DNA from: Akkermansia muciniphila
GTDB taxonomy: Bacteria; Verrucomicrobiota; Verrucomicrobiia; Limisphaerales; UBA9464
Reading direction: 5' to 3'
DNA length: 32,682 nt
Assembly (NCBI GenBank): GCA_945861565.1
Contig: CAMAUY010000058.1
Coordinates: forward strand, 1-32,682
The notes beneath the pieces were generated by a model. It saw nothing but the letters and a program-made list of their open reading frames with translations, made no database searches and was not told where the DNA came from. Numbering within the stretch: position 1 is the first letter of the stretch; every line of letters starts with the position of its first letter. Below are positions 23,046-32,162 of the stretch, piece after piece. The translations under genes were made by a program, and so were the position numbers.

Positions 23046-25022
23046 TCATATCAGCCCCTTCCGCTTCAACATGTCATCCATAACCTTGTCCATCGCATGT
23101 TCGGCGAGCGGTCGGGTGACTTCGTCCAGGCGTGCGGTGGCGGCTTTGAGCAGCGCCGTTTCGCCGGTGCGAGTTTTTGAATTCTCGAGCGAAAGGACAC
23201 CTTCCACATCTTCCATGGCGCTCTCCAATTGCTTGCGGTATTCTGCATCCAATTCCACCGCAAATTCGGCCATGGTCTTCCGGGTGGCGGTGAGTGTTTC
23301 GGCGGCGCGAAGTTTGGCTTCAGTCCATTGGCGAAACTTGAGATCATCGAATGCATTTTCGACCGATTCCTCGACCATCTTCTGGACGTCCGCGTCACTC
23401 ACATCCACGGCGGACTTCATTTCAACGATTTTTTGAACTCCGGTTTTCACGTCACGGGCGAGTGCGTGGAGAATTCCATTGGCGTCAATTTCGAACTGAA
23501 CGCCTACGCGAGGAACACCCTTGGGGGCGGGTTCGAAGGCGATTTCGAATCGACCCAGACTCCAATTATGTTGCGCCCGTTCGCGTTCGCCCTGCAGAAC
23601 GTGGATCAGCATGCTCCGCTGGTTGTCCACGGCGGTGGTGAATAATTCACCGGCCTTCGTCGGGATGGTGGTGTTGCGCGGAATGATGACGTTCATTAAT
23701 CCGCCGAAGGTTTCGATGCCGAGAGACAGAGGCGTCACGTCGAGCAGGAGCATATTGCGAAAACCGCCCCCGAGAATTTCCGCCTGAATAGCCGCGCCCA
23801 GAGCCACGGCTTCATCGGGATTAACCGTGGTGTTTAAGTGAGGCCCACGGGCCCGGTGAGGGTCGCCGCCCAATCGCACGTCGCCACGGCCCTCTTCAAA
23901 TTCGGCACAATGGAACCACTCCGCCACAAGTCGCCGGACCAGCGGCATTCGAGTCTGGCCCCCCACGAGGAGGACCTGATCCAGCTGCGTCGCTTCGATC
24001 TTTGCGTCGGCCAGGGATCGGAGGCAGTGAGCGCGGGTGCGTTCAATGAGATCCCGGGTAAGTTCTTCCAGCGTTTCCCGTGTCAGGCGGTGAATGAAGC
24101 TGAATGAGGGCGTAAGAAATGGCAGGGCAACCTCGACGAATCCTTCTGTACTGAGCCGAATCTTGGCGTCTTCGGCCGCTGCGCGAACCCGCGAGAGCAT
24201 GGCTAAGTCTGGCGTTCCGCCAGAGGCCGCCCTGGGGTTGGTCTCGGAAGGATTTTCCGGTGCGGAACTTCGGGTCTGCGAAAGGTCTGGCCCTCCGGCT
24301 TCGCGAATGCGAGTAACAATAAAATCGGTGAGTCGCTTATCGAGGTCATCGCCCCCGAGCCGGGTGTTTCCATTGGTGGCAAGGACCTGAAAGACACCGG
24401 CGTTCAGTTCCAGAATTGAGAGATCAAATGTCCCGCCGCCGAGGTCATAGACGGCGACCTTCGATTTCTCCTGGAGCCGATCCAATCCGTAGGCGAGGGC
24501 GGCGGCCGTGGGTTCGTTGACGATCCGCTCGACGGTGAAGCCCGCGAGTTCACCGGCCTTCTTGGTGGCGTTTCTTTGGGCGTCGTTGAAGTACGCGGGC
24601 ACCGTGATAACCGCCCGTGACACCGCCTCCCCGAGGGCCAATTCGGCGTCGCGCTTTAACTTTTTCAGGATTTCCGCCGAGACTTCCTCGGGTGTCCATT
24701 CCCGGCCGTGAATTGGAATCGTCACAGGCCCGGACCCTTTTCCGTGGACCGGATAGGTTACCAGCATGTCTTCGCGAGGAATGTCCGCCCCACGTCGGCC
24801 CATGAATCGTTTGACGGAGTACACCGTCTCTGCGGGCTTCACGATGCGGATTCGATTGGCAGGATGCCCCACGAGAATCGGCCCGTCTCCGGGGGAAATG
24901 TGGATTACAGACGGGGTCAGCCGGTGGCCATCGTCACCGGCGATAACATAGGGAATGCCGCTGTCGACGGTAGCTACCAGGGAGTTAGTGGTACCGAGGT
25001 CGATGCCGACTATTTTGCTCAT
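23046..25022 (-). CDS. DnaK-like Hsp70 chaperone
   Basis: The 658-residue protein has the actin-type ATPase domain: phosphate 1 loop VGIDLGTTNS (5-14), phosphate 2 VYDLGGGTFDLSIL (191-204) and adenosine motif LLVGGQTRMPLVRR (351-364). The linker LLLDVTPLSLGIE (425-437) joins a substrate-binding beta-domain that starts NVIIPRNTTIPT, followed by a helical lid ending in MDDMLKRKGLI. The acidic EEVD-like DnaK tail is absent. Two features are unusual: about 31 extra residues at 242-273 that coincide with a direct-repeat-bounded insertion, and about 25 extra residues at 371-397 just before NPDEAVALGAAIQ. No dnaJ or grpE is adjacent, which suggests a paralogue with specific clients rather than the main DnaK. 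It is divergent from the giant fusion gene. Confidence 0.9.
   Translation of the reverse strand: MSKIVGIDLGTTNSLVATVDSGIPYVIAGDDGHRLTPSVIHISPGDGPILVGHPANRIRIVKPAETVYSVKRFMGRRGADIPREDMLVTYPVHGKGSGPVTIPIHGREWTPEEVSAEILKKLKRDAELALGEAVSRAVITVPAYFNDAQRNATKKAGELAGFTVERIVNEPTAAALAYGLDRLQEKSKVAVYDLGGGTFDLSILELNAGVFQVLATNGNTRLGGDDLDKRLTDFIVTRIREAGGPDLSQTRSSAPENPSETNPRAASGGTPDLAMLSRVRAAAEDAKIRLSTEGFVEVALPFLTPSFSFIHRLTRETLEELTRDLIERTRAHCLRSLADAKIEATQLDQVLLVGGQTRMPLVRRLVAEWFHCAEFEEGRGDVRLGGDPHRARGPHLNTTVNPDEAVALGAAIQAEILGGGFRNMLLLDVTPLSLGIETFGGLMNVIIPRNTTIPTKAGELFTTAVDNQRSMLIHVLQGERERAQHNWSLGRFEIAFEPAPKGVPRVGVQFEIDANGILHALARDVKTGVQKIVEMKSAVDVSDADVQKMVEESVENAFDDLKFRQWTEAKLRAAETLTATRKTMAEFAVELDAEYRKQLESAMEDVEGVLSLENSKTRTGETALLKAATARLDEVTRPLAEHAMDKVMDDMLKRKGLI
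24205..24298. repeat. Probable in-frame repeat insertion inside the Hsp70-like gene
   Basis: AAGTCTGGCGTTCCGC (24205-24220) and AGGTCTGGCCCTCCGG (24283-24298) are imperfect direct repeats (12 of 16 identical) 78 bases apart. A small hairpin TCTGGC-gttcc-GCCAGA lies in the left copy. The segment codes for a Ser/Pro/Asn-rich stretch around RSSAPENPSETNPRAASGGT, where other Hsp70 proteins have a short loop. The length keeps the reading frame. This resembles palindromic elements that insert into genes in Rickettsia, though the sequence is different. Confidence 0.5.
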
Positions 25023-25120
25023 CGGGGGTTAACGTGGGGCAGGAGACAGCAACCGGCAAGCGACGGTATGGCCCGAATCGGTTGATTGACCCCTTGGGGC
25101 GGAGGGGAAATCATGGGGGA

Positions 25121-28100
25121 ATGATTCCCCGCATTTGCCTGGGCGTGGTGATGGTGTTCCTGCTGCACTCGTTTTTGGAGGCAGGCTCCTTGGTTTCTGT
25201 AGGAATTGCCCGCATTGACCTTAGTCCGACGAATGATCTGCGGCTCATGGGGTACGCTTCTCGGAAGATGGAGTCCGCGGGTGTGGCGCAGCCGATTCAT
25301 GCGCGGGCCTTGGCCTTGGGCGCGGGCACCAATGCGGCCGTCCTGATTACGGCGGATAACTGCATCCTGCCGGCGGCGGTGGGTGCAGAAATTCGTCGGC
25401 GGTTGGGCGATCGAGCGGTGATTGCTCCCGAGCGGATCGCGATTGCGGTGACGCATACGCACAGTGCGCCGTGTTTGGCCGGGGCCGCCCCGAACATTTT
25501 TTTGATGGAACTCCCGGCAGACCAGCAGGCTCGGATTGAAGAGTACACCCGCTTCTTCGTCGATCGGTTGGTGACAGTGGCGGAACAGGCGTTGGCGAAT
25601 CGTCGGGAATCCGAGCTCGCGTGGGGAAAGGGGTTGGCCACGTTTGCGAAAAACCGTCGGACGCCGGGCGGGCCGGTGGATCACGAAGTTCCTCTGCTGC
25701 GGGTGAGTGATCCCGAGGGCGCGGTGCGCGCGGTATTTCTAAACTACGCGTGCCATTGTACTACGCTTGAGGGCGAGTTCAATCAGGTGCATGGCGACTG
25801 GGCAGCGGTGGCAGCGCAGCAATTTGAACGGGAACATCCCGGCACCGTTGCGCTGGTCGCGATTGGATGCGGAGCGGATGCCAATCCGGATCCGCGCGGC
25901 AGTGTCGAGATTGTCAACCGTCACGGCAGTGAGCTTGCGACCGAGGCGGGCCGGTTGATGGCTCAACGTCTGAGCATTCTCACCAATCCGCCGACCTGCC
26001 GCTGGAAGCAGATTGAACTGCCGTACCAAGCCCATTTCACACGCGCGCAGTGGGAATCCCGCGCCACGAATTCCGGTATCGTGGGGTACCACGCCCGCCG
26101 GTGGATGGCTCGCCTGGACGCCGGTCAGCTGCCGCCGGCGACGCTCTCCTACCCCGTCCAGACGTGGACATTTGGACCGCAGCTCGCCCTGGTGTTTCTC
26201 GGCGGCGAGGTCGTGGTTGACTATTCGTTACGCTTGAAAGAGGAGCTTGATGCCACCCGCATGTGGGTCAACGGGTATGCAAACGAAGTTCCATGCTATA
26301 TCCCGTCCCGGCGTATATTGCGCGAGGGAGGGTACGAGGCCGAGTCTTCGCTTTGGTACTATGACCGGCCCCAGCAGCTATCGCCGGACATTGAAGACTT
26401 GATCATCGAGACCGTTAAGGAACTGCTGCCATCCTCGTTTCGTAGCGATCGGCGGGCGGCCGAATTTCCTCGGTCGAAGTCCCCGAGTGAAGCCCGCGAC
26501 TCCCTCCGTGTCTCGCCAGGGCTTACCGTTGTCTTGGCGGCTTCGGAACCGTTGATTGAATCACCGGTGGCGATTGATTTCGGTGCGGACGGCAGTCTGT
26601 GGGTGGCGGAAATGCGAGACTACCCGATGGGACTGGATGGCAAGGGGAAGTTGGGGGGTAGGATTAAGAAGCTGTTCGACACCGACGGTGACGGCCAGTT
26701 CGACCGGGCGGAAATCTGGGCGGACGGGCTCCCCTATCCGACGGGTCTGATGGCGTGGGGTGACGGCGTGCTGGTCTGTGCCGCACCGGACGTTCTCTGG
26801 GTACGACCCACGGTAAATCGCACATCCGATTCGACGGAGAATCCAGCGGTTGCGAGAGTCTCGACCGCGTCCGAGATCCTTTTGTCAGGGTTCGCCACCC
26901 ACAATTTTCAGGCACGCGTGAACGGGCTTCGCTGGGGGCTGGACGGATGGGTCCATGCGTCGGGCGGATTATTTGGGGGCACGATCCGGATCCATCGTAC
27001 GAATCGAACCATCGAATGCACCGGACGAGATTTTCGATTCAAGCCGGCCACGGGTGAGTTCGAATCGCTCGCCGGTGTTGGCCAACAGGGGAGGGTTCGG
27101 GACGATTTTGATCAGTGGTTCGGGAACGATAACAGCACGTTGCTCTGGCATTATCCAGTCCCCGACTCAGCGGCCGGACTGGGTCCGGTGCAGGCGCCGC
27201 CCCCGTTGCGCCATGTCGTCAGCGTCGACACCGACCCGCACCGGGTCTTTCCCGCGAGTTGGACTTTGACCCGGTTTAACGATTTTTCGCAAGCGAACCG
27301 CCTGACGTCTGGGTGTGGTCCCGAGATCTTCCGGAGTATATCCCTGGGCGAGGATTACGCCGGAAACGCGTTTGTGTGCGAGCCGGTGCATAATTTGGTT
27401 CGTCGGGCTGTGGTCACGCCGGACGGGGTGACCTTCATGGCCCGCCGGGCGACGGGAGAGGAGCACACGGAATTCGTCGCCAGCACCGACAATTGGTTTC
27501 GGCCGGTGGAAGTTCGAACCGGACCGGACGGGGCGCTTTGGATTGTGGATTTCTATCGATTTGTCGTGGAACATCCGCGATGGATTCCCCCGGAGCGATT
27601 GCGGGAGCTGGACGTTCGGGCTGGGGCAGATCGCGGACGCATCTATCGGATTGTTCGAAGGGGTGCCAGTCTCCAGCCGTTGCGCAATATCCAAGCGCTC
27701 GCGACGGAGGAGCTCGTCGGGATATTCGATACGGACATCGGTCCGGAGCGCGATCTGGTTCACCGGGAACTGCTCCGTCGCGCAGTGCCTGTGTTGGAAC
27801 CAGGCGTCGTCGATTCATTGCGTCGGTTGGCAGCGCAATCGCAACGGGCCGCGACCCGGGCTCAGGTCCTTTCCCTGCTGGCGCAGTTATACGAGTTGCC
27901 CACTGCGGTCCTGCGAACCGCGTTGCGGGATTCTGATGCCCGGGTGCGCCGATTTGCGCTCGACTTGGTGGAACCGGCGCGGGCGGCATCCGATGCGGAA
28001 TGGCGACCCGTTTTGCGCCCCCTGGTGACCGATCCTGATGCCGGTGTGCGCTACCAACTCAAGTTGACCACTGCGCGGTTTGCGGATCCGGCTATACAAT

Positions 28101-29854
28101 CGATCGCGTTTCAGGGGCCCGTCGCGGATCTCGCTAGTCCGTGGATGCGGTACGCGATGACTCTGGCCGTGGGCGGTGCTTCGCCGGATGCGGTGATGGC
28201 TGCGCTGTCGGGTGACCCGGCGCAGGAAGGGCGTGCGCAATTGTTCGAAGCGGCGGTGAACGTGTGCGGTCAATCCACCAACGGCGCGTTGTTTCGCAGA
28301 TTGACCCGGTCTCTTTCTGAGGAAACCGGGAAAGGCACCCTCGGGCAACGCCTGCAATTAGTGGAGACCGGGCGGAGAAATCCGGAATTGATCCGGGCGG
28401 ATGCAACGACGTTTCGATCTCTGGAAGCCGCGACCCGTCCGCAGGCCGTGGCAGCCCTGCAGTCGGAACAGCAGGACCTGGTGACCCGGAAGGCAGCCTT
28501 GTCATTGCTTGCGAGTGAGGCGGACGGCAGGGGGGAGGCGCTCGGACGGTTGGCTCAATTTCTTGAAGCGCCACTTCCTCCGGCGCTGCAGTCCGAGCTC
28601 CTTCGTAAATTGGGCTCATTCGATCTCCCGGAGATTGCGGATTACCTCCTGCATCGATGGGAGACCGTGGCACCGGTGCAGCGGTCCCAGCGAATCGCTC
28701 TCCTGATCAGTCGGGAGGCCTGGGTGGCTAAACTGCTCGACGGATTGCAGCGGGAAGTGGTGCTGCCGGCGGATCTTTCGCCGCGGGACCGCCAGCAACT
28801 GCGAGACCACGCGCGTCCTGATTTGCGAGCGAAGGCGATTCAATTGCTGCCGATACCCGCCAGTCGGGGCGCAGTGCTGGAGCGGTATCGCGGGGTTGCC
28901 GACGTGATGGGCCGATCCGAAAAGGGCGGAGTGCTATATGACCGGTTGTGTGCGACCTGTCACCGTCTGCGTGGGCATGGGATTGCAGTGGGTCCCGATA
29001 TCTCCATTTATCGTGGGAAGCTGGTTTCCGATTTCCTGGTGGCCGTGCTTGATCCGAGCGCGGCGATCGAGCCACGGTTCATGGGTCAAACAGTGGAACA
29101 TCGGGATGGGCGGCTGCTGGCGGGACTGATACGGGATGAAACGGCGACGAGGGTAACGCTTGTTCAACCGGGTGGGCAAACCGATCAACTTTTGCGGACG
29201 GACATTCTCCGCTTCACGCCGATGATCTCTTCATTGATGCCCGAGGGGCTCGAACAGGGATTGGAGATCCAGGACCTAGCGGATCTCTGGGCGTGGATTC
29301 GTCGAACACCCCCTCCGTTTGGGAACACGAGCGTTGCAGAAGGGTTGACGAATCAGGGGCGATTTACGACCCAGGGCGCCAGTCGAATCTCTCAGTTGCA
29401 GGCCACGGAAACCGTCTTGCCGTATCCTTCGTGGCTGAGTGGATTGCCCATGTATTACTGCCGTCAATCCGACGGACGTTCGCAGGTTCGCTGGCGAGCA
29501 CGGCCGATTTCGGGAGGTGCGCCCGATGGCTTTCGCCGATTTCGATTTGCGGTGGGCATGGGCTTTCTATCCCAGCCTTCGGGCGGTTTCTCACTGGTGC
29601 TAAACGGGCGTTCTCCGCTCAGAATCGACGTCACGTTGGAGGATGTGGAATGGGCTTCAGCGGATGGCCGACTGCGGGCCCGATACACTCCTGAGCAGCA
29701 GAACGAAGAGGACACCTGTGGAGTGCTGGAGATCGAATGCGAACCGTCGCTGCTGAATTCAGCCGACAGCTGGGGGCATTTCGAACTCACCGGCCATGCG
29801 GTTGCGAGCCAGCGGTGGTTCGGGGTTTACGCGGTCCCCGGGACGGTGGAATGA
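25121..29854 (+). CDS. Giant exported ceramidase-like / dehydrogenase / HEAT / cytochrome c fusion
   Basis: I use the ATG at 25121 because it begins a signal peptide, MIPRICLGVVMVFLLHSFLE; the frame is open from 25034. The product has about 1577 residues. The first about 400 resemble the neutral ceramidase N-terminal domain (PF04734), with VTHTHSAP (about 110-117) and NYACHCTT (about 208-215) supplying candidate metal-binding His. From about 470 to 850 is the PVC 'membrane-bound dehydrogenase' beta-propeller: DFGADGSLWVAEMRDYP, DTDGDGQFDRAEIWADGLPY and RTGPDGALWIVDFYR. HEAT-like helices fill about 870-1230. A haem c site CATCH lies near 1276, followed by the PVC-type cytochrome domain up to DLADLWAWIRR. 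The last 170 residues are beta-rich. It is likely periplasmic or outer-surface; the substrate is unknown. Confidence 0.87.
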   Translation: MIPRICLGVVMVFLLHSFLEAGSLVSVGIARIDLSPTNDLRLMGYASRKMESAGVAQPIHARALALGAGTNAAVLITADNCILPAAVGAEIRRRLGDRAVIAPERIAIAVTHTHSAPCLAGAAPNIFLMELPADQQARIEEYTRFFVDRLVTVAEQALANRRESELAWGKGLATFAKNRRTPGGPVDHEVPLLRVSDPEGAVRAVFLNYACHCTTLEGEFNQVHGDWAAVAAQQFEREHPGTVALVAIGCGADANPDPRGSVEIVNRHGSELATEAGRLMAQRLSILTNPPTCRWKQIELPYQAHFTRAQWESRATNSGIVGYHARRWMARLDAGQLPPATLSYPVQTWTFGPQLALVFLGGEVVVDYSLRLKEELDATRMWVNGYANEVPCYIPSRRILREGGYEAESSLWYYDRPQQLSPDIEDLIIETVKELLPSSFRSDRRAAEFPRSKSPSEARDSLRVSPGLTVVLAASEPLIESPVAIDFGADGSLWVAEMRDYPMGLDGKGKLGGRIKKLFDTDGDGQFDRAEIWADGLPYPTGLMAWGDGVLVCAAPDVLWVRPTVNRTSDSTENPAVARVSTASEILLSGFATHNFQARVNGLRWGLDGWVHASGGLFGGTIRIHRTNRTIECTGRDFRFKPATGEFESLAGVGQQGRVRDDFDQWFGNDNSTLLWHYPVPDSAAGLGPVQAPPPLRHVVSVDTDPHRVFPASWTLTRFNDFSQANRLTSGCGPEIFRSISLGEDYAGNAFVCEPVHNLVRRAVVTPDGVTFMARRATGEEHTEFVASTDNWFRPVEVRTGPDGALWIVDFYRFVVEHPRWIPPERLRELDVRAGADRGRIYRIVRRGASLQPLRNIQALATEELVGIFDTDIGPERDLVHRELLRRAVPVLEPGVVDSLRRLAAQSQRAATRAQVLSLLAQLYELPTAVLRTALRDSDARVRRFALDLVEPARAASDAEWRPVLRPLVTDPDAGVRYQLKLTTARFADPAIQSIAFQGPVADLASPWMRYAMTLAVGGASPDAVMAALSGDPAQEGRAQLFEAAVNVCGQSTNGALFRRLTRSLSEETGKGTLGQRLQLVETGRRNPELIRADATTFRSLEAATRPQAVAALQSEQQDLVTRKAALSLLASEADGRGEALGRLAQFLEAPLPPALQSELLRKLGSFDLPEIADYLLHRWETVAPVQRSQRIALLISREAWVAKLLDGLQREVVLPADLSPRDRQQLRDHARPDLRAKAIQLLPIPASRGAVLERYRGVADVMGRSEKGGVLYDRLCATCHRLRGHGIAVGPDISIYRGKLVSDFLVAVLDPSAAIEPRFMGQTVEHRDGRLLAGLIRDETATRVTLVQPGGQTDQLLRTDILRFTPMISSLMPEGLEQGLEIQDLADLWAWIRRTPPPFGNTSVAEGLTNQGRFTTQGASRISQLQATETVLPYPSWLSGLPMYYCRQSDGRSQVRWRARPISGGAPDGFRRFRFAVGMGFLSQPSGGFSLVLNGRSPLRIDVTLEDVEWASADGRLRARYTPEQQNEEDTCGVLEIECEPSLLNSADSWGHFELTGHAVASQRWFGVYAVPGTVE

Positions 29855-29889
29855 TGGCCTAGCCTCAGGACTCCTGACCCCGTACTCGG

Positions 29890-31104
29890 TCAATCCAACC
29901 AGTCCCACGCCGGCAGGACGTCGATTTTCTGCCCGTCCTCTTTCAGGGCATCGCGTTGGTCGAGGGTGAGCACGAGTAGTCGCCGTTGGCGCGTGGTCGC
30001 GCCGGGCAGGCGGGCCGCCTTGAGGAGTCCCCGCAGTTCACGGACGCGGTTTTGGGGCGTCAGCTCCAGGCAAACCTGAATGGCGATCTCGGGGGTGACG
30101 AAATCACATTCCCATTGATGTATTTCCGCCGCGAATGCGGGCGCGAACCCGGAGCGGAGCAGGGACAACAATACGACATTCTCGAGTCGACGCCCGAGGT
30201 CCGGCGTCGAATTAGGTGTATTTGCGGCGCGGAAACCCGGGTCGATGGCGTAGTATTTCGGAGGACTCACGACCCGTCGTTTGAACGAGGTGCTAAACAA
30301 TGGGACGGATAGCAATAGCCAAGCGTCCTGAAGGTATTCCACATAACGGGAGGTTTGCGTGACGGAAGGAATGGCGAGTCCCTTGGCCAACGATTGCAGC
30401 GACAGCGGCTGCCCGGTATGCGCGAGCAGGTGCAACGCAAGATTCATCAGGTGCCGCGAGTCCCGCAACGCGTGGCGCGTGACAATGTCGCGTTGGACCA
30501 CGTCGCGCAGGAGTTCGCGCAGCAGCCCGGCACCGAGGGTCCGATCCCGCACTGCGGCGGGGAACCCGCCTTCATCCAGATAACGAGTCAAGGTCGCCGC
30601 ACAGCGTCCGGTGCGGCGCAGGGAGAGAAATTCACCGAAGGAAAACGGAAAGACTCCGGTCGAAAGGTGGCGGCCGGTGAGCTTGGAACCGAGTTCCCGC
30701 CCCAGGAGGGAGGCGTTGGATCCGGTGACACATACGCGGCGCCCCGCGTCCAGCAACGCGCGCACGAGTCTCTGCCATTCCGGTACCTCCTGAATTTCGT
30801 CCAAATACACCGCCGAGCCCGCGTGCTCTGCGTTCAGCACTGAAAGTAGCGTGGGAAAATCCTCAGGCCCCATCCCGTAGAGGCGAGTGTCCTCCAGGTT
30901 ACAGAAGACGGCGGTGCCGCCTGCTCGCCGGCGAAGTTGCTGTTGCAGGGTGCTCTTGCCGCAGCGTCGAACCCCCGTCAGCACCAAAGCGTGTCCCGGT
31001 GCCAGATGGAGTGATTCGGTCAACCGGCGGGGTATCTCGTCTTGCGCCGGCCCCGCCCGATCCGGGGTTTGCAGCACTTGAATCAGTGTCTCACGTAACA
31101 ACAC
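29890..31104 (-). CDS. AAA_14/DUF4143 ATPase
   Basis: A 404-residue protein with a GTG start at 31104; an in-frame stop lies just upstream. The Walker A motif is GVRRCGKST (44-52), Walker B AVYLDEIQ (98-105) and the sensor-like TGSNASLL (127-134), matching the AAA_14 domain. DUF4143 follows from about residue 195, with RDIVTRHALRDSRHLMNLAL, then a winged-helix-like QSLAKGLAIPSVTQTSRYVE and the nuclease-like end WECDFVTPEIAIQVCLEL. These proteins are widespread, often stand alone and vary greatly between strains; a role in defence or as a toxin-like ATPase has been proposed without proof. It is convergent with the giant fusion gene (35 bases apart). Confidence 0.88.
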   Translation of the reverse strand: MLLRETLIQVLQTPDRAGPAQDEIPRRLTESLHLAPGHALVLTGVRRCGKSTLQQQLRRRAGGTAVFCNLEDTRLYGMGPEDFPTLLSVLNAEHAGSAVYLDEIQEVPEWQRLVRALLDAGRRVCVTGSNASLLGRELGSKLTGRHLSTGVFPFSFGEFLSLRRTGRCAATLTRYLDEGGFPAAVRDRTLGAGLLRELLRDVVQRDIVTRHALRDSRHLMNLALHLLAHTGQPLSLQSLAKGLAIPSVTQTSRYVEYLQDAWLLLSVPLFSTSFKRRVVSPPKYYAIDPGFRAANTPNSTPDLGRRLENVVLLSLLRSGFAPAFAAEIHQWECDFVTPEIAIQVCLELTPQNRVRELRGLLKAARLPGATTRQRRLLVLTLDQRDALKEDGQKIDVLPAWDWLD

Positions 31105-31135
31105 GAATGTGTGTTAACATAAAGTACATTTGTGT
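31101..31135 (-). promoter_or_regulatory. Operator-like inverted repeat at the ATPase start
   Basis: ACACGAATGT (31101-31110) and ACATTTGTGT (31126-31135) form an inverted repeat with one mismatch in 10 bp. A GTTAAC palindrome lies in the 15-base spacer. The left arm covers the GTG start codon of the ATPase. On the minus strand TATGTT inside the spacer could serve as a -10. The arrangement fits a repressor site, possibly autoregulatory. Confidence 0.4.
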
Positions 31136-31141
31136 GCAATC

Positions 31142-31261
31142 ATGAAATACAAAATACAATCGGTCCCGCAAAAGGGAAAGGGGGGCAAAAAGGGGTCAAA
31201 AGAAAAGGAAAGGATAAAGGAAGAAAGGATAAAGGGACAGGTCAATAGGACCTCTCCTTAG
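31142..31261 (+). CDS. Possible 39-residue basic peptide
   Basis: An ATG-to-TAG frame lies in the purine-rich tract: MKYKIQSVPQKGKGGKKGSK, then repeats of KERIKEERIKGQV, ending NRTSP. Nearly half the residues are Lys, Arg or Glu. There is no ribosome site, and the composition follows directly from the A/G tract, so it is more likely a property of a repeat than a gene. Confidence 0.2.
   Translation: MKYKIQSVPQKGKGGKKGSKEKERIKEERIKGQVNRTSP
31166..31250. repeat. Purine tract with a degenerate inverted-repeat-element end
   Basis: The plus strand is almost pure A/G from 31173 to 31240, with GATAAAGG repeated (31212-31219 and 31228-31235). It then runs into AAAGGGACAGGTCAATAGG (31231-31249), similar to the AAAGGGGTCGGTCAATAGTA ends of the elements at 20034 and 21549. 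No second arm is seen nearby. It may be a solo or decayed element end. Confidence 0.5.
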
Positions 31262-31298
31262 TTACAATTCATCTGCGGTTGGTCTGAACGGTTATGCC

Positions 31299-32162
31299 CT
31301 ACTGGGGCCGCTGAGCCGGCGGGACGTAGTTTTGATGCCAGGTCTGCTGCCAGAGTTGCTCCAGTGGAACCAAGGAAACGTGGCCGTCGGCGTAGCAGAT
31401 GTTGATCGCGGCGGGCAACCGGGCGCCTGCCTGGACGGTCCCCTTCGCGCTTTGTGGACCTGAACCGTGCCGCGCGATCGTGATGACCGAGATGGTTCCA
31501 TTCGGGTCGCCTGTCAACAGGTTCCGGGCGGGCTTGTCGGTAGCCTGGGGCCACACGTCCACAAAGGTCGAGTCGCAGAACATCGGGGTCATCGCGGGGC
31601 TTTGAATATCCCCTTCTTTGCGAAACGCGTTTGCGTCGAGAGGCATTCCACTGCCTTGGCCGCCCCAGCCTCCGGCATACATCCAGCCGTTAAGTCCATA
31701 ACTGCCGGTCCAGCGCGGCTCCTTGGTCGTCGGATTCACTTCCGGGCTGTTGGGCCAGACCCAGGCGGCGGTGGCGGTGCCCAGGTATCCAGCCATATTC
31801 TTCCTATAGGGGGCGACTGGACAGATTCGCACTTTGTCCACGTTCGCATAATTCGCTATCAGAGTTTTCATCCAAAGACTATCGTTCGCCGAGTAGGGGA
31901 CAGCGCGTCCATTGTCGCTGATGTACATGAAGTTCGCCAGACCGATCTGCTTCAGATTGTTGACGCACATAATACCCTGCGCCTTGGTTTTTGCCCGCGA
32001 TAGAGCCGGCAGCAGCATCCCGGCGAGAATCGCTATGATCGCAATGACCACCAGCAGTTCGATGAGGGTAAAAGCCCGGCGGCGAACCGCGCCCAGTCTC
32101 GCGTGCTGGACGGCAGAATCAGGTTCGGGTGCTTGAATCCGCGTCGCATGATGTCGATTCAT
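31299..32162 (-). CDS. Type IV pilin-like/pseudopilin protein (N-methylation motif, DG-H end)
   Basis: The 287-residue protein has a 30-residue basic leader ending RRRA, then the prepilin motif [20 protein letters not shown] with Glu at +5. Cleavage would follow Ala30 instead of the usual Gly, as is common in this phylum. The hydrophobic helix continues to [20 protein letters not shown], the family pattern of PVC pseudopilins. The C-terminal domain carries an SYGLNGW segment and a YADGHVSLV motif near its end. Such proteins are exported through a type II secretion/pilus machine and are highly expanded in Verrucomicrobia and Planctomycetes. The exact role is unknown; candidates are a minor pseudopilin, a surface protein or a sugar-locus accessory. 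The neighbouring GH32 gene is on the same strand and upstream. Confidence 0.9.
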   Translation of the reverse strand: MNRHHATRIQAPEPDSAVQHARLGAVRRRAFTLIELLVVIAIIAILAGMLLPALSRAKTKAQGIMCVNNLKQIGLANFMYISDNGRAVPYSANDSLWMKTLIANYANVDKVRICPVAPYRKNMAGYLGTATAAWVWPNSPEVNPTTKEPRWTGSYGLNGWMYAGGWGGQGSGMPLDANAFRKEGDIQSPAMTPMFCDSTFVDVWPQATDKPARNLLTGDPNGTISVITIARHGSGPQSAKGTVQAGARLPAAINICYADGHVSLVPLEQLWQQTWHQNYVPPAQRPQ

